Shown: positions 50,126-61,225 of the stretch, piece by piece
Layout of the letters: every line of letters starts with the position of its first letter
How positions within the stretch are numbered: the stretch's first letter is position 1
Source of the DNA: Ligilactobacillus aviarius
GTDB taxonomy: Bacteria > Bacillota > Bacilli > Lactobacillales > Lactobacillaceae
DNA: 64,000 nt
Assembly (NCBI RefSeq): GCF_001654615.1
Contig: NZ_LWUD01000005.1
Coordinates: 21,242 to 85,241 of the forward strand
Direction of reading: 5' to 3'
The notes under the pieces: generated by a model
Seen by the model: only the letters and a program-made list of their open reading frames with translations
Told to the model about the DNA's origin: nothing
Database searches by the model: none
Program-made: the position numbers and the translations under genes

Positions 50126-50854
50126 TTACATTGCCATTCCGCCGTCAACGTTAATTATTTCACCGGTCAAATAATCATTTTGAGCAAGGAAAAGTGCCGT
50201 TTGCGCAACTTCTTCTGCCGTTCCTAACCGTTTAAGCGGAATTCGTTCCTTAATTTCTTTTTGCCGTTTTTCATCAATTGCGGCGGTCATTGAACTGGCG
50301 ATCATTCCCGGAGCGATTGCATTACACCGCACTCCCCGTAATGCCCCTTCCTGAGCGACCGCCTTCGTAAATCCGATCACCCCGGCTTTACTTGCTGCAT
50401 AATTGGCCTGCCCGATATTTCCGTGTTCGCCGACAACGCTTGCCATGTTGATGATGACTCCAGAACGTCGTTTCAACATCCGTTTAAAAAGCGGCTGGGT
50501 TACCCGAAACGTTCCTATCAAGTTCGTATTCACAACATCGTCGAAGTCTTTTTCCCGCATGCCGATCATCAGCTTATCCCGGTTAATTCCAGCATTGTTG
50601 ACTAAAACATCAACGGCGATTTGATGATCATCAAGTTGGTGGACCATTTCCTCAATGTCGCGCGGACTTGAAATATCTGCTTGAATAAACCACACCTGAA
50701 CACCGAGGTTCTTAATTTGTTGAATCAATTCTGTTGGTTCATGGCGGGCATTTAAAATTACGTTTGCTCCATGCTCAGCAAACTTAACCGCAATGGCGGC
50801 TCCCAGTCCGCGTGATGAACCCGTTACTAAAACATTCTTCCCCGTTAGATCCAT
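50126..50854 (-). CDS. fabG: 3-oxoacyl-ACP reductase
   Basis: 242 aa, short-chain dehydrogenase: NADPH site TGSSRGLGAAIAVKFAEHGA, NNAGINRD, catalytic Ser in NMASVVG and YAASKAGVIGFTKA. Reduces 3-ketoacyl-ACP. Its start overlaps fabD by 10 bp. Confidence 0.96.
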   Translation of the reverse strand: MDLTGKNVLVTGSSRGLGAAIAVKFAEHGANVILNARHEPTELIQQIKNLGVQVWFIQADISSPRDIEEMVHQLDDHQIAVDVLVNNAGINRDKLMIGMREKDFDDVVNTNLIGTFRVTQPLFKRMLKRRSGVIINMASVVGEHGNIGQANYAASKAGVIGFTKAVAQEGALRGVRCNAIAPGMIASSMTAAIDEKRQKEIKERIPLKRLGTAEEVAQTALFLAQNDYLTGEIINVDGGMAM

Positions 50855-51807
50855 TCCTTTTCTCCCGCTTTCTCAATAAATCGTTGATAGTTTCGGTAAT
50901 TTGTGATGCGTTCCCGTTGCAGTTGCGGATCAACTTGACGCGCAAACGATGATAAAGCTTTGCCCGCCCCAATTTCAAGGGTCGCATTGACCTGATTTTC
51001 ATCGATCATTCGCTGTAAACAATCACCAAAGTGCGTCGGCCGCACAACTTGATCAACCAACGTTTTTGCAATTGAATCCGGCTCAAAGTTCTTTCCGGTC
51101 GTATTACTTAACACGCATTTTGAATTGGCAACAAAATCATCATCTTGAATCACCCGTGCCAATTCATGATGGGTCCCAGTATACAACGGCGTGTGAAACG
51201 CACCTTCGACCCGAAGTTCAATCACCTTAGCTGCCAATTGCTGATCCTGAATCGTCTTGGCAACTTGAGCGGTTGCCGCTGCGTTGCCGCCAATCACAAT
51301 TTGATGCGGCGAGTTGTAATTTGCAATCTGGACGACTTGATCCGGTGAACAATGTTGCTGACAAATCGTTAAAATTTGAACAACATCTTGCGGATCAACG
51401 ATTGCGTACATTTTTCCTTTAGCGGCTTGGCTGTCCCGTTCCATTGCAAGTGCCCGGGCTTTCAAAATCCGCATTCCAGCTTGAAAAGGCAGCTTTCCGC
51501 TGGCGATCAACGCTGAGTATTCACCAAGTGATAAGCCAACACTGGCGCGAATATCAAGTTGCGGCAGATCGTGCTGCAACATCGCATAAAAGCCAAGACT
51601 GACCGCAACCAATGCCGGTTGAACGTTGCGCGTAAGGTCAAGTTCCCCGTTTTCGTTTCGCAACACCTTTAGCAGATCCATTTGCAATTCCTGACTGCTA
51701 GCATCAATTACCTGCCGAAACACATTACTTTGCTTATAGCAATCAAGACCCATCCCCGTTTTTTGCGCGCCTTGACCGCTAAATAAAATTCCCCATTGAA
51801 GTGTCAT
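50845..51807 (-). CDS. fabD: Malonyl-CoA:ACP transacylase
   Basis: 320 aa. Loads malonate on ACP. Motifs: FSGQGAQKTGMG, the nucleophile Ser in VGLSLGEYSALIASG, and VEGAFHTPLY with the catalytic His. Lies 9 bp after acpP. Confidence 0.95.
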   Translation of the reverse strand: MTLQWGILFSGQGAQKTGMGLDCYKQSNVFRQVIDASSQELQMDLLKVLRNENGELDLTRNVQPALVAVSLGFYAMLQHDLPQLDIRASVGLSLGEYSALIASGKLPFQAGMRILKARALAMERDSQAAKGKMYAIVDPQDVVQILTICQQHCSPDQVVQIANYNSPHQIVIGGNAAATAQVAKTIQDQQLAAKVIELRVEGAFHTPLYTGTHHELARVIQDDDFVANSKCVLSNTTGKNFEPDSIAKTLVDQVVRPTHFGDCLQRMIDENQVNATLEIGAGKALSSFARQVDPQLQRERITNYRNYQRFIEKAGEKEWI

Positions 51808-51816
51808 CTGAATTTC

Positions 51817-52059
51817 CTATTTATTATCAAGTTGTTTCTTAACGTACTTAACAACGTCATCAATCGTTGCAACATCTTCATCTGATTCTAATTTGATATC
51901 AAATGCGTCTTCCAATTCATTCATGATTTCAAAGAAATCTAAACTGTCGGCATCCAGATCATCCTTGATGTTGGATGTCAATTTAATATCATTTTGATCA
52001 ACTTCTAATTGGTCGGCTGCAATTTCACGTACTTTTTCAAAAATTTGTTCTTCTGTCAT
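51817..52059 (-). CDS. acpP: Acyl carrier protein
   Basis: 80 aa, acidic, with the phosphopantetheine Ser39 in DLDADSLDFFEIM. Carries the growing acyl chain. Located between fabH and fabD, 17 bp after fabH. Confidence 0.96.
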   Translation of the reverse strand: MTEEQIFEKVREIAADQLEVDQNDIKLTSNIKDDLDADSLDFFEIMNELEDAFDIKLESDEDVATIDDVVKYVKKQLDNK

Positions 52060-52076
52060 TGTTCATTTCTCCCTTG

Positions 52077-53051
52077 TTATAACTTTATAATTTGGCTGCC
52101 AATTGTCAGGCCGCCACCGAAACCAGACAACACGATCGTTTGTCCAGCATGTAATTCTCCATTCTCATTCATCTCCGCTAAGAGAAGCGGAACGCTTGCC
52201 GCCGAGGTGTTTCCGTAACGTTCCATGTTATTCGGAAACTTCATGAGCGGTTGGTTTAGTTTTTTGGCAATCGATTTAATGATTCGAATATTTGCCTGGT
52301 GCAGGATAAAGTAATCAACGTCATCAAGTGCAACGTGATTTTGATCACATACCCGCTCAATTGAATTCGGAACTTCCGTTGTTGCAAATTTATAAACCGC
52401 CCGGCCGTCCATTTTAAACGGATGGAAAGTCGTGAATTTAGCAGGCGGAAATTCGCCAATTGGATTGGTTTCGCCGGCAACTAACCGATCACCGAGATCG
52501 CCAAGTGTTTTCAAATCGGTGCCTGCAAAGGCTTCAACATTGTCATTGGCTTCAAGCAAAGCCCCGGCAGCTCCATCACCAAAAAGCACGGCGGATGTCC
52601 GGTCCGTCCAATCAACTTCCTTTGAAAGGACTTCGCCGCCAATGACGATTGCATACTTAAAATCGCTCATCCGCATCATCTTTTGGGCAATTTCCATGCC
52701 ATAGATGAATCCCGAACACGCTGCTGAAATATCAAACGCCACTGCATTCGGGGCTTTGATCTGTCCCTGGACTAATGCGGCCGTTGATGGCGTGCATGCA
52801 TCCGGTGACATTGTCGCAACAATGATCAAGCCAATTTCATCGACTGAAATTTGGGCTTTAGTAATCAGCTGCTGTGCCACCTTGGTACATAAAACCGATG
52901 TATTTTCATTTAAACTTATTCTGCGTTCCCTGATTCCGGTCCGCGTGCTGATCCACTCGTCAGATGTATCCATGATCTGACTTAGATCATCATTTGAAAC
53001 CGTGTATGCTGGTGCATATCCAGCAATTTGATTGATTTTTACCTTTTTCAC
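52077..53051 (-). CDS. fabH: 3-oxoacyl-ACP synthase III
   Basis: 324 aa. Starts chains from acetyl- or branched acyl-CoA with malonyl-ACP. Triad Cys in DISAACSGFIYGM, His in FILHQANIRII and Asn in YGNTSAASVPLLL. Follows fabT. Confidence 0.95.
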   Translation of the reverse strand: MKKVKINQIAGYAPAYTVSNDDLSQIMDTSDEWISTRTGIRERRISLNENTSVLCTKVAQQLITKAQISVDEIGLIIVATMSPDACTPSTAALVQGQIKAPNAVAFDISAACSGFIYGMEIAQKMMRMSDFKYAIVIGGEVLSKEVDWTDRTSAVLFGDGAAGALLEANDNVEAFAGTDLKTLGDLGDRLVAGETNPIGEFPPAKFTTFHPFKMDGRAVYKFATTEVPNSIERVCDQNHVALDDVDYFILHQANIRIIKSIAKKLNQPLMKFPNNMERYGNTSAASVPLLLAEMNENGELHAGQTIVLSGFGGGLTIGSQIIKL

Positions 53052-53066
53052 AATTCAGCCTTCCCG

Positions 53067-53510
53067 TTAATCAGAGTGAGCCTCCAAAAATGCCTCTAAA
53101 TTGCGAATCGCTTTTTCAATCGTTTTAACTTCCTCCGGGTCAAGATCCTTCAAAAAGCTGCGAACCATCTGCCGGTGAAAGGCATCATGCGCGCGGTAAA
53201 CTAACCGCCCTTTTTTGGTTAACCCTAACCGAATGATTCGCCGATCATCTTCGCCCCGGATCCGCCGAACGTACCCTTTCTTTACCAGCCGGTCAACCGT
53301 CGTTGTTAAGGTTCCCGGGGTCAAATGTAATTTGCGGGCCACTTCCGACGCCGTCTGATGATCATACATTGTGATCGCGATAATCGCGTGAATTTCCTTA
53401 ATGCTTAAATCATTAAAACTGCTTTTGCGAAGTTCATTTTCTTCGATCCACACAATATCGGCATAAACTCTTTTCATCGCTTCATCGATGTATTTTTCTC
53501 GCTCATTCAT
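53067..53510 (-). CDS. fabT: MarR-family regulator FabT
   Basis: 147 aa. MarR winged helix (SIKEIHAIIAITMYDHQTASEVARKLHLTPGTLTTTVDRLVKKGYVRRIRGEDDRRIIRLGLTKKG). Position within the fab operon, directly before fabH, identifies it as FabT, which represses the operon with acyl-ACP as co-repressor. Two likely operators are noted below. AAGGTGAG before the ATG. Confidence 0.92.
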   Translation of the reverse strand: MNEREKYIDEAMKRVYADIVWIEENELRKSSFNDLSIKEIHAIIAITMYDHQTASEVARKLHLTPGTLTTTVDRLVKKGYVRRIRGEDDRRIIRLGLTKKGRLVYRAHDAFHRQMVRSFLKDLDPEEVKTIEKAIRNLEAFLEAHSD

Positions 53511-53542
53511 TCTATTCTCACCTTATCGTTTGCTATTCAAAT

Positions 53543-53559
53543 ATTTTGTCTATCAAAAT
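53543..53559. promoter_or_regulatory. FabT box upstream of fabT
   Basis: ATTTTGTCTATCAAAAT; with one more base at each side it is a perfect inverted repeat, TATTTTG-tctat-CAAAATA. Matches the FabT motif TTTGANTATCAAA closely. Lies 33 bp before the fabT start codon, between fabZ1 and fabT. Confidence 0.8.
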
Positions 53560-53583
53560 AATATCAAAAAATAAGGCATTTCG

Positions 53584-54036
53584 CTATTTTGCTTGCTGTT
53601 CATCCTTTAAAGAAACAATAAACATTAATTCTGCCGAACACGCAACTTTACCGTCAACCCGGGCCTTCGCATTCACGATTCCGATGTTGCCCCGTTGCTT
53701 TGTGATTTCGACTTCAATTTTCAACACATCTCCTGGGCGAACCATCCGTTTAAATTTCGCCTTTTGGACTCCACCAAGGTATGCCGTTTTATTTCGAAAC
53801 TCCTTTGATTTTAAAATCAGGATCGATGCAATCTGCGCCATCGTTTCGATAATTAAAACTCCCGGCATCACTGGATTCCCAGGAAAATGACCGCGAAAAT
53901 AAGATTCATTGATCGTCACGTTTTTCGTTGCAGCGATCCGCTTCCCCGGCTCAAGTTCATCAACGTAGTCAACATAGCAAATCGGAAACCGGTTTGGAAT
54001 GATCTCCATGATTTCTTGAGCATCCATGACTTTCAT
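53584..54036 (-). CDS. fabZ1: 3-hydroxyacyl-ACP dehydratase FabZ (first copy)
   Basis: 150 aa from the ATG at 54036 (GGGGTGATTTT before it). FabZ: IPNRFPICYVDYVDELEPG, GHFPGNPVMPGVLIIETMAQ with catalytic His and Glu. The order fabZ1-fabT-fabH is like that of L. plantarum. In E. faecalis one of two FabZ-like enzymes (FabN) also isomerises to start unsaturated acids; whether this copy does so cannot be read here. First gene of the operon. Confidence 0.92.
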   Translation of the reverse strand: MKVMDAQEIMEIIPNRFPICYVDYVDELEPGKRIAATKNVTINESYFRGHFPGNPVMPGVLIIETMAQIASILILKSKEFRNKTAYLGGVQKAKFKRMVRPGDVLKIEVEITKQRGNIGIVNAKARVDGKVACSAELMFIVSLKDEQQAK

Positions 54037-54054
54037 AAAATCACCCCTTGATTT

Positions 54055-54071
54055 ATTTCGAATATCAAAAT
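54055..54071. promoter_or_regulatory. FabT box upstream of fabZ1
   Basis: ATTTCGAATATCAAAAT, 14 of 17 bases identical to the box upstream of fabT. It sits just downstream of the -10 element of the promoter, where it would block transcription. Confidence 0.75.
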
Positions 54072-54084
54072 ATTCGATGTACAA

Positions 54085-54113
54085 ACCATACTTCATAAAA
54101 AAAGCACTGTCAA
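54085..54113 (-). promoter_or_regulatory. Main fab operon promoter
   Basis: TTGACA (54113-54108), 17-nt spacer, TATGGT (54090-54085) on the minus strand, 49 bp before fabZ1. Confidence 0.8.
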
Positions 54114-54172
54114 GCAAAGGAAAGTGGCCCAATAACCAAATTCATTAATTTATTTAACTTTCTTAACAAAAA

Positions 54173-54208
54173 GAACCGGATACTTTGATGTTTCAAAGTA
54201 TCCGGTTC
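54173..54208 (-). terminator. Intrinsic terminator after tpx
   Basis: Perfect 16-bp stem GAACCGGATACTTTGA/TCAAAGTATCCGGTTC and TTTTT. It lies 119 nt past the tpx stop; the intervening AT-rich sequence shows no ORF with a ribosome binding site. Confidence 0.88.
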
Positions 54209-54326
54209 AAAAGCGCCCTGATTACTAATTGATCTTTTAACTTTCAAATTTTTAATAATTGATTTTCTTATCGTTAAGTAACCATAAACTAATTTTAAAA
54301 AATATAAATTTCTTTTGAAAATCAAA

Positions 54327-54824
54327 TTAATTTTGCTGGTTTTTGAGGAATTCCAAAACTTGATCATAATTTGGTTCACGACTTAATTCTTCAACCAATT
54401 CGCGATAAATAATCTTTCCATTTGGATCAACGACCCAAACACTGCGGGCATCAATGCCGGCATCTTTGATCCATAATCCCATCTTTTCACCAAAATCATG
54501 CTCACGATCTGATAGCATCTGCATTTGACTGACATCCGATAATGCACACCACCTTTGCTGCTCATCAGCTGAATTCGTTGAAATTGTGTAAAAATCGATG
54601 TTTTGGTAATTGCCAACTTCATCATTAAACTTTCGCGTTGATAGGCTGCATACCGGAGTATTAATATTGGGAACAACGCTGATGAACGTCATCCGGTTGA
54701 TCAGCCCATCTTCAGTCACTGTTTGACCTGCTCGATTTTGAACTTGAAATGCTGGAAGCTGGTCGCCAACTTGAAGTGGCGTCCCATTAGTTTCCAAAAC
54801 GGTTCCTTTCTTGGTAAATTGCAT
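54327..54824 (-). CDS. tpx: Thiol peroxidase (atypical 2-Cys peroxiredoxin)
   Basis: 165 aa from the ATG at 54824 (GGAGGAAT upstream). Peroxidatic Cys in INTPVCSLSTRKFN and second Cys in RWCALSDVSQMQ. Reduces hydroperoxides with thioredoxin. A terminator separates it from yajC, so it has its own expression. Confidence 0.94.
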   Translation of the reverse strand: MQFTKKGTVLETNGTPLQVGDQLPAFQVQNRAGQTVTEDGLINRMTFISVVPNINTPVCSLSTRKFNDEVGNYQNIDFYTISTNSADEQQRWCALSDVSQMQMLSDREHDFGEKMGLWIKDAGIDARSVWVVDPNGKIIYRELVEELSREPNYDQVLEFLKNQQN

Positions 54825-54842
54825 AATTATTCCTCCAATCAA

Positions 54843-54868
54843 AAAGGCTGGATTTTCATCCAACCTTT
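54843..54868 (-). terminator. Intrinsic terminator after yajC
   Basis: AAAGGTTGGAT/ATCCAGCCTTT with a 4-nt loop and TTTTT, just past the yajC stop; it lies between yajC and tpx. Confidence 0.85.
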
Positions 54869-54876
54869 TTTAATAA

Positions 54877-55257
54877 TTATTTTGTTTCTTTATCTTCAGC
54901 TTGTGAATCTGCCTTTTCTTCTTTAGCAGGTTCAGCTGCTTTTTCTTCCTTAGCAGCTGGTTGGGTTTGTTGTGCAGCCGGTGCACTTTGAACGTTTCCA
55001 ATTGCGTTCAAACTGAATGTCAAGAAAATGCCATCGCAATCAAGCGTTACGGTCTTGTTGGCCTTGTCGATGCTGTCGATCACACCGTGCAAACCGCCGC
55101 GCGTAACCACATGATCACCCTTCTTCAAGTTGTTGATCATGTTTTGCCATTGTTGCTGTTGTTTCTTTTGTGGACGAATCATCATGAAGTACATCAATCC
55201 GAATAAGACGACGATCATGATAATTGAGTAAAGTCCTCCGCCTTTCATCTTTGTCAC
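54877..55257 (-). CDS. yajC: Preprotein translocase accessory subunit YajC
   Basis: 126 aa. One N-terminal membrane helix (LYSIIMIVVLFGLMYFMMIRPQ), then KKQQQQWQNMINNLKKGDHVVTRGGLHGVIDSID, and an Ala/Glu/Lys-rich disordered tail. Accessory to SecDF. Placed after tgt as usual. Confidence 0.93.
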   Translation of the reverse strand: MTKMKGGGLYSIIMIVVLFGLMYFMMIRPQKKQQQQWQNMINNLKKGDHVVTRGGLHGVIDSIDKANKTVTLDCDGIFLTFSLNAIGNVQSAPAAQQTQPAAKEEKAAEPAKEEKADSQAEDKETK

Positions 55258-55329
55258 TCCTTAAATTATCGTTACAGGTAACACTGTATCAAAAAAATTG
55301 CTTAGTTACTAGCAAAATCGAACAAAATC

Positions 55330-56487
<1,158 letters not shown>

Positions 56488-57534
56488 TTATTTGTGAATA
56501 AACATCGCATCGCCGAAGCTGAAGAAGCGGTATTTTTCTTGAACGGCATGCTTGTATGCATTCAAAATGTTTTCCCGGCCGGTAAAGGCAGCAACCAACA
56601 TTACCAATGTTGATTTCGGCAAGTGGAAGTTTGTAATAAAGGCATCCACAACTTGCCACTTGTAACCTGGTTTGATAAAGATATCTGTCCAGCCGCTGTC
56701 AGCCTTTAATTCGCCGTTAAATTTGGTTCCGATCGTTTCCAATGTCCGAATTGAGGTTGTGCCGGTTGCAACGATCCGGCCACCGTTTTTGCGAACTTCA
56801 TTCAATGTGTCCGCTGCTTCTTGCGACATGCTGTAAAATTCGCTGTGCATTTTATGATCGTCAATGTTTTCTTCGTTAACTGGCCGGAATGTTCCCAATC
56901 CAACGTGTAACGTTAAGTAAACTAACTTAACGCCCTTTTCTTCAACCTTTTTCAACAGTTCCTTTGTCCAGTGGAAGCCAGCTGTTGGTGCAGCTGCTGA
57001 ACCGATTTCCTTTGAGTAAACTGTTTGGTACATTTCAGGATCATCAAGTTTTTCCTTAATGTATGGCGGAAGCGGCATTTCGCCTAACTTATCAAGAATT
57101 TCCATGAAAATTCCGTCATATTCAAATTTGATCATCCGGCCGCCGTGTTCAAGTTCCTTAGTAACCGTAGCCGTTAATTCACCATTCCCAAATACGATCT
57201 TCGTGCCGACTTTTGCACGCCGAGCAGGCTTAACCAATGTTTCCCAGTTATCGCCTTCAGTATTGTTTAATAACAAGACTTCCAAGTGGCCGCCAGTATC
57301 TGGCTTAACGCCGTAAATTCGTGCCGGCATGACCCGGGAATCGTTCATCACAACCGCATCGCCTGGATTTAAGTAGTCGATAATGTCATAGAAATAATCA
57401 TCCTTGTATTCGCCGGTCTTGGCATTCAAAACCAGCATCCGGGCTTCGTCCCGTTCCTTTAATGGAGTTTGGGCAATTAATTCATGGGGTAAATCATAAT
57501 CAAAATCTTCTGTCTTTAATGGTTTATCTGTCAT
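56488..57534 (-). CDS. queA: S-adenosylmethionine:tRNA ribosyltransferase-isomerase
   Basis: 348 aa from the ATG at 57534 (AAAGGTGA upstream). Makes epoxyqueuosine from preQ1-tRNA. Motifs: [47 protein letters not shown] and [14 protein letters not shown]. Between ruvB and tgt. Confidence 0.96.
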   Translation of the reverse strand: MTDKPLKTEDFDYDLPHELIAQTPLKERDEARMLVLNAKTGEYKDDYFYDIIDYLNPGDAVVMNDSRVMPARIYGVKPDTGGHLEVLLLNNTEGDNWETLVKPARRAKVGTKIVFGNGELTATVTKELEHGGRMIKFEYDGIFMEILDKLGEMPLPPYIKEKLDDPEMYQTVYSKEIGSAAAPTAGFHWTKELLKKVEEKGVKLVYLTLHVGLGTFRPVNEENIDDHKMHSEFYSMSQEAADTLNEVRKNGGRIVATGTTSIRTLETIGTKFNGELKADSGWTDIFIKPGYKWQVVDAFITNFHLPKSTLVMLVAAFTGRENILNAYKHAVQEKYRFFSFGDAMFIHK

Positions 57535-57551
57535 TTTAAATTTCACCTTTC

Positions 57552-58562
57552 CTATTTTTCTGTGCGTGCTAATCCTAAATGCTGATAAGCAGCGTCTGTT
57601 ACCACTCTACCACGCGGCGTCCGCTTTATAAAGCCAATTTGGAGCAAATACGGTTCGATTACATCTTCAATCGTGTCCGTTTCCTCACCAACATTGGCGG
57701 CAATCGTCGATAAACCGACCGGGCCGCCGTTATAAAGCAAAATCATTGTCCGCAAAAGTTTGCGGTCGTTATCATCCAAGCCCTTTTCATCGACCCGTAA
57801 CAGTTTAAGCGCATAATCAACGATTTCCTTATCAATCGTTTCCTTTTGCGAAACTTGTGAAAAGTCCCGCACCCGTTTTAATAAGCGGTTCGCGATTCGA
57901 GGAGTTCCCCGCGAACGCCGGGCAATTTCATGGGCTCCCTGGTCATCGATCTGCGTATCAAAAACTTCAGCGGAACGCTTAACGATCGCGGTCAATTCCG
58001 CTTCCGTATAGTAGCTCATATGCCCAAGAATTCCGAACCGGGCCCGTAACGGTGCTGAAAGCATTCCTGCTCGGGTGGTTGCGCCAATCAATGTAAATGG
58101 CGGCAACGGGAAGTGGACGGGATGCGCCGTCGTATCCTGGCCCACAATGATGTCGATGTAAAAATCTTCCATTGCCGAATATAAAATTTCTTCAACGTTT
58201 TTCGGCAACCGGTGAATTTCATCGATGAATAAAACATCGCCCGGTTCAAGCTCATTTAAAATCGCAACCAGATCCCCCGGCTTTTCAATCGCCGGCCCCG
58301 TGGTTGTTTTAATATTGACCTGCAACTCATTGGCAATTACCGTTGCCAGCGTTGTTTTCCCTAATCCTGGCGGGCCGTACAACAAAACATGGTCAAGGGA
58401 CTCTTCCCGTTGCTTAGCCGCCTGAATATAGACCGCAATCTCGTCTTTGATCTTCGTTTGCCCGATATATTGATTTAAAAACTGCGGCCGTAAACTTAAC
58501 TGCCCAAATTCGTCATTCGCATCAAGTGCTTCTCCCGAAACAATCCGGTCATCGTCTGCCAT
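57552..58562 (-). CDS. ruvB: Holliday junction branch migration helicase RuvB
   Basis: 336 aa. AAA+ motor: [12 protein letters not shown], Walker [13 protein letters not shown], Walker [10 protein letters not shown], sensor [18 protein letters not shown], and a C-terminal winged helix ([19 protein letters not shown]). Works with RuvA. Confidence 0.97.
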   Translation of the reverse strand: MADDDRIVSGEALDANDEFGQLSLRPQFLNQYIGQTKIKDEIAVYIQAAKQREESLDHVLLYGPPGLGKTTLATVIANELQVNIKTTTGPAIEKPGDLVAILNELEPGDVLFIDEIHRLPKNVEEILYSAMEDFYIDIIVGQDTTAHPVHFPLPPFTLIGATTRAGMLSAPLRARFGILGHMSYYTEAELTAIVKRSAEVFDTQIDDQGAHEIARRSRGTPRIANRLLKRVRDFSQVSQKETIDKEIVDYALKLLRVDEKGLDDNDRKLLRTMILLYNGGPVGLSTIAANVGEETDTIEDVIEPYLLQIGFIKRTPRGRVVTDAAYQHLGLARTEK

Positions 58563-58599
58563 CGGTCTGCTCCTTTCTATTCATAATTCAATCAATCAG

Positions 58600-59205
58600 T
58601 TATTTCTTTAAAACCAATTTCAATGCGGCACTCAAGTAGGCATCCGTTGAGTCTGCCTGAAAATCTTTAAGTTTTTGGCTGACTTTTTTAACTTCCGTTT
58701 TAGTATAACCAAGGCTTAACATTGCTTCAAGCGCCTCTTTGAGGTATGGTTGTTCGTTATCAAAATCAAGGGCCAGATTTTGCTGGTCAACCATTGGTGT
58801 CGGCGTTTCAATGTCATCCATTTTGCCTTTCAAATCAAGGATAATTTGCTTGGCCGTCTTCTTCCCGATACTTGGAAACTTTGTCAGATAGGCTTCGTCA
58901 TCCGCATTGATTGCCGCAACAAAGCCCCCCTGATCATTCGTTGCCAAAATCGCAAGCGCACTTTTCGGTCCGATTCCGGAAACGCTAATCAATTTCAAGA
59001 ATAGTTGCTTTTCAGCAAGGTCGTAAAAACCGTATAACGTCACGTCATTTTCCCGGACTGCTTGATAGACATATACCTTTTGGGTGGCATTTTCTTCGTA
59101 CCGGAATGGGTTGGCCACCTGCAACTGATAACCGATCCCGTTGACCTCAACCACAATGTAATGCGGATTGATGGCCGTAATTTTTCCAATTAAATATTCG
59201 TACAT
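58600..59205 (-). CDS. ruvA: Holliday junction branch migration protein RuvA
   Basis: 201 aa from the ATG at 59205 (GGAGATTAAC upstream); a longer frame overlaps mutL. OB-fold [28 protein letters not shown], Hh[15 protein letters not shown] and [16 protein letters not shown], and the RuvB-binding domain III at the end. Starts one base after the mutL stop. Confidence 0.95.
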   Translation of the reverse strand: MYEYLIGKITAINPHYIVVEVNGIGYQLQVANPFRYEENATQKVYVYQAVRENDVTLYGFYDLAEKQLFLKLISVSGIGPKSALAILATNDQGGFVAAINADDEAYLTKFPSIGKKTAKQIILDLKGKMDDIETPTPMVDQQNLALDFDNEQPYLKEALEAMLSLGYTKTEVKKVSQKLKDFQADSTDAYLSAALKLVLKK

Positions 59206-59206
59206 G

Positions 59207-61225
59207 TTAATCTCCTGCGTTTTTTGTTTCCCGTAATGAACGGTGTGAATCTTGGATCCGTTTAAACATCCGTTCCAAATCTTGATTACTGAATTTAACC
59301 ACCGTTGGCCGCCCGTGCGGACAGTTAAACGGATTTTCACATTGCTTTAACTGCTGTAACAGTGAAACTGCCTGTTGCCGTTCCAAGTGGTGGTTTGCTT
59401 TGATCGATTGCTTACAACTGATCATGATCGCGGTTGCCTCCCGAAACTTAGCAACTGTCAATTGTGGGTCAGCTAAACATTCCTCAATTAAATTCCGAAT
59501 CGTTTCTTCCTCTTTTCCAGCTGGGATCCACGCTGGATGTTCATGGATAATATAAGTATTTTGCCCGAAATCTTCGAGATTGATTCCCAGTTGCGCTAAC
59601 TTATCGCGGTTTTGTTCAACCTTCAGCGCATCGCTGACCGAGTACGTTAAAACAAGTGGAACAAGCATTTTTTGTTCTGCCGGGTTGTCATTCCCGATTT
59701 CTTCCCGATAAAACTCATATTTGACACGTTCCTGCGCAGCATGCTGATCAAGCAGGTAAAACCCATCATCCGCTTCGGCAAGCAAATAGGTACCATGCAA
59801 TTGCCCGATATATTTCAAATCTGGAAAACGGCGCGGTGACGGTTCATTAACCTTTTCTGTTGCCTGCTCTTCATGGATCTCAAATGAAGGATTTGGCTGT
59901 TCAGCCGCCGATTGAAGGTGATATTTTTGGTCCCATTGCTGAACCGCCGGACTCTTCAAGTCATTCCGGGTCGCAATCATTACCGGATGAGTAATCGTTT
60001 GCGGTTTGAACGGTTCGTTATCCGCTACCGGTTCTGTCGTTGAATCCGCTGGTTGCTTTTCATTTTTGGAAGTTGGCAACGGCTTTTCACCTAAAAGCGC
60101 CGCTAAAACTTCTTGCTGCTTTTCAACATGATGCTGGTGTTCAACTGCTTGCGGATTCAATCCAATATCAAATTGTTCTGCTTTTTTCGCCTTTGGTTGA
60201 TGCGAATTTAAATTGCCAACTGCACTCGGAATCAAATTTTGCTGGCCGATTCGATTAGCAACACTTGTCGTGATCAAGTCCGCCAGTTGATTTTCCTTAC
60301 TGATTCGAACTTCCTGCTTGGTCGGATGGACGTTGACGTCTACCAGTAACGGATCAAGTTGAATCGCTAACACGGCGATTGGATAGCGACCAACCATTAA
60401 TTTGGAGCCGTATCCTTTAATAATTGCTTTTGAAAGCTGATTATTTTTAATGTACCGGCCATTCAATAAAATACTGATATAATTTTTCGACGCCCGGGTC
60501 AATTTAGGAAGCGAAACTAATCCACTAACTTGAAAGTCACGGTCTTCACCCGCAAAATCGATCATTTGATGCGCGTTTTTTACCCCGTAAATCGCACTGA
60601 TCACCTGAACCAGATTTCCATTACCGGAAGTCCGAAGCAGCGTTCGCCCGTTATTTGTTAGTGAAAATGCCACTTCCGGGTGACTCATTGCAAGGTGATC
60701 GACCCAGTCAGTAATCGCTGCTAATTCCGTTTGCGGCGAACTTAAGTATTTTAAACGGGCCGGAGTGTTATAGAACAACTGGTTGACGGTGATGCGAGTT
60801 CCCTGCCGCCCGGCGTATGGTTGCTGGGCAATTCGCTTTCCGCCTTTAAAATGAATCATTGATCCGATTGAGGCATCCTGCGGCATGGTTTCTAAAACCA
60901 CATCTGCAATTGATGCAATACTCGGAAGCGCCTCTCCCCGAAAACCAAGGGTGCGGACGCGAAACAAATCATCCCGACTGGTAATTTTGCTGGTTGCATG
61001 CCGCTGAAAGGCAATTTGAACATCATCGGCTACAATTCCAATCCCATTATCAATTACCTGGATCGACTTCAGGCCGGCATCTTCGACTAAAATATCAATG
61101 CGCGTACTTTGCGCATCAATTGAATTTTCAGTCAATTCCTTTACAACCGATGCGGGCCGTTCGATCACCTCACCCGCCGCAATCTGATCAGCAAGGACTT
61201 CCGGCAATTCATGGATTTTTCCCAT
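59207..61225 (-). CDS. mutL: DNA mismatch repair endonuclease MutL
   Basis: 672 aa. GHKL ATPase N-terminus ([47 protein letters not shown]), a variable linker, and a C-terminal domain with the endonuclease motif [12 protein letters not shown] and zinc-site residues ACKQS-type ([14 protein letters not shown]) and CPHGRP. So this is a nicking MutL, as expected without MutH. The ATG overlaps the mutS stop as TAATG. Confidence 0.96.
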   Translation of the reverse strand: MGKIHELPEVLADQIAAGEVIERPASVVKELTENSIDAQSTRIDILVEDAGLKSIQVIDNGIGIVADDVQIAFQRHATSKITSRDDLFRVRTLGFRGEALPSIASIADVVLETMPQDASIGSMIHFKGGKRIAQQPYAGRQGTRITVNQLFYNTPARLKYLSSPQTELAAITDWVDHLAMSHPEVAFSLTNNGRTLLRTSGNGNLVQVISAIYGVKNAHQMIDFAGEDRDFQVSGLVSLPKLTRASKNYISILLNGRYIKNNQLSKAIIKGYGSKLMVGRYPIAVLAIQLDPLLVDVNVHPTKQEVRISKENQLADLITTSVANRIGQQNLIPSAVGNLNSHQPKAKKAEQFDIGLNPQAVEHQHHVEKQQEVLAALLGEKPLPTSKNEKQPADSTTEPVADNEPFKPQTITHPVMIATRNDLKSPAVQQWDQKYHLQSAAEQPNPSFEIHEEQATEKVNEPSPRRFPDLKYIGQLHGTYLLAEADDGFYLLDQHAAQERVKYEFYREEIGNDNPAEQKMLVPLVLTYSVSDALKVEQNRDKLAQLGINLEDFGQNTYIIHEHPAWIPAGKEEETIRNLIEECLADPQLTVAKFREATAIMISCKQSIKANHHLERQQAVSLLQQLKQCENPFNCPHGRPTVVKFSNQDLERMFKRIQDSHRSLRETKNAGD

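Noticed and set aside
53584..54132. Longer fabZ1 start at 54132
   Set aside because: The extension crosses the main promoter and FabT box; the ATG at 54036 has the ribosome binding site.
54173..54208. Perfect 16-bp inverted repeat as a mobile-element end
   Set aside because: It has a 4-nt loop, a T run on the minus strand and follows tpx, so is a normal terminator.
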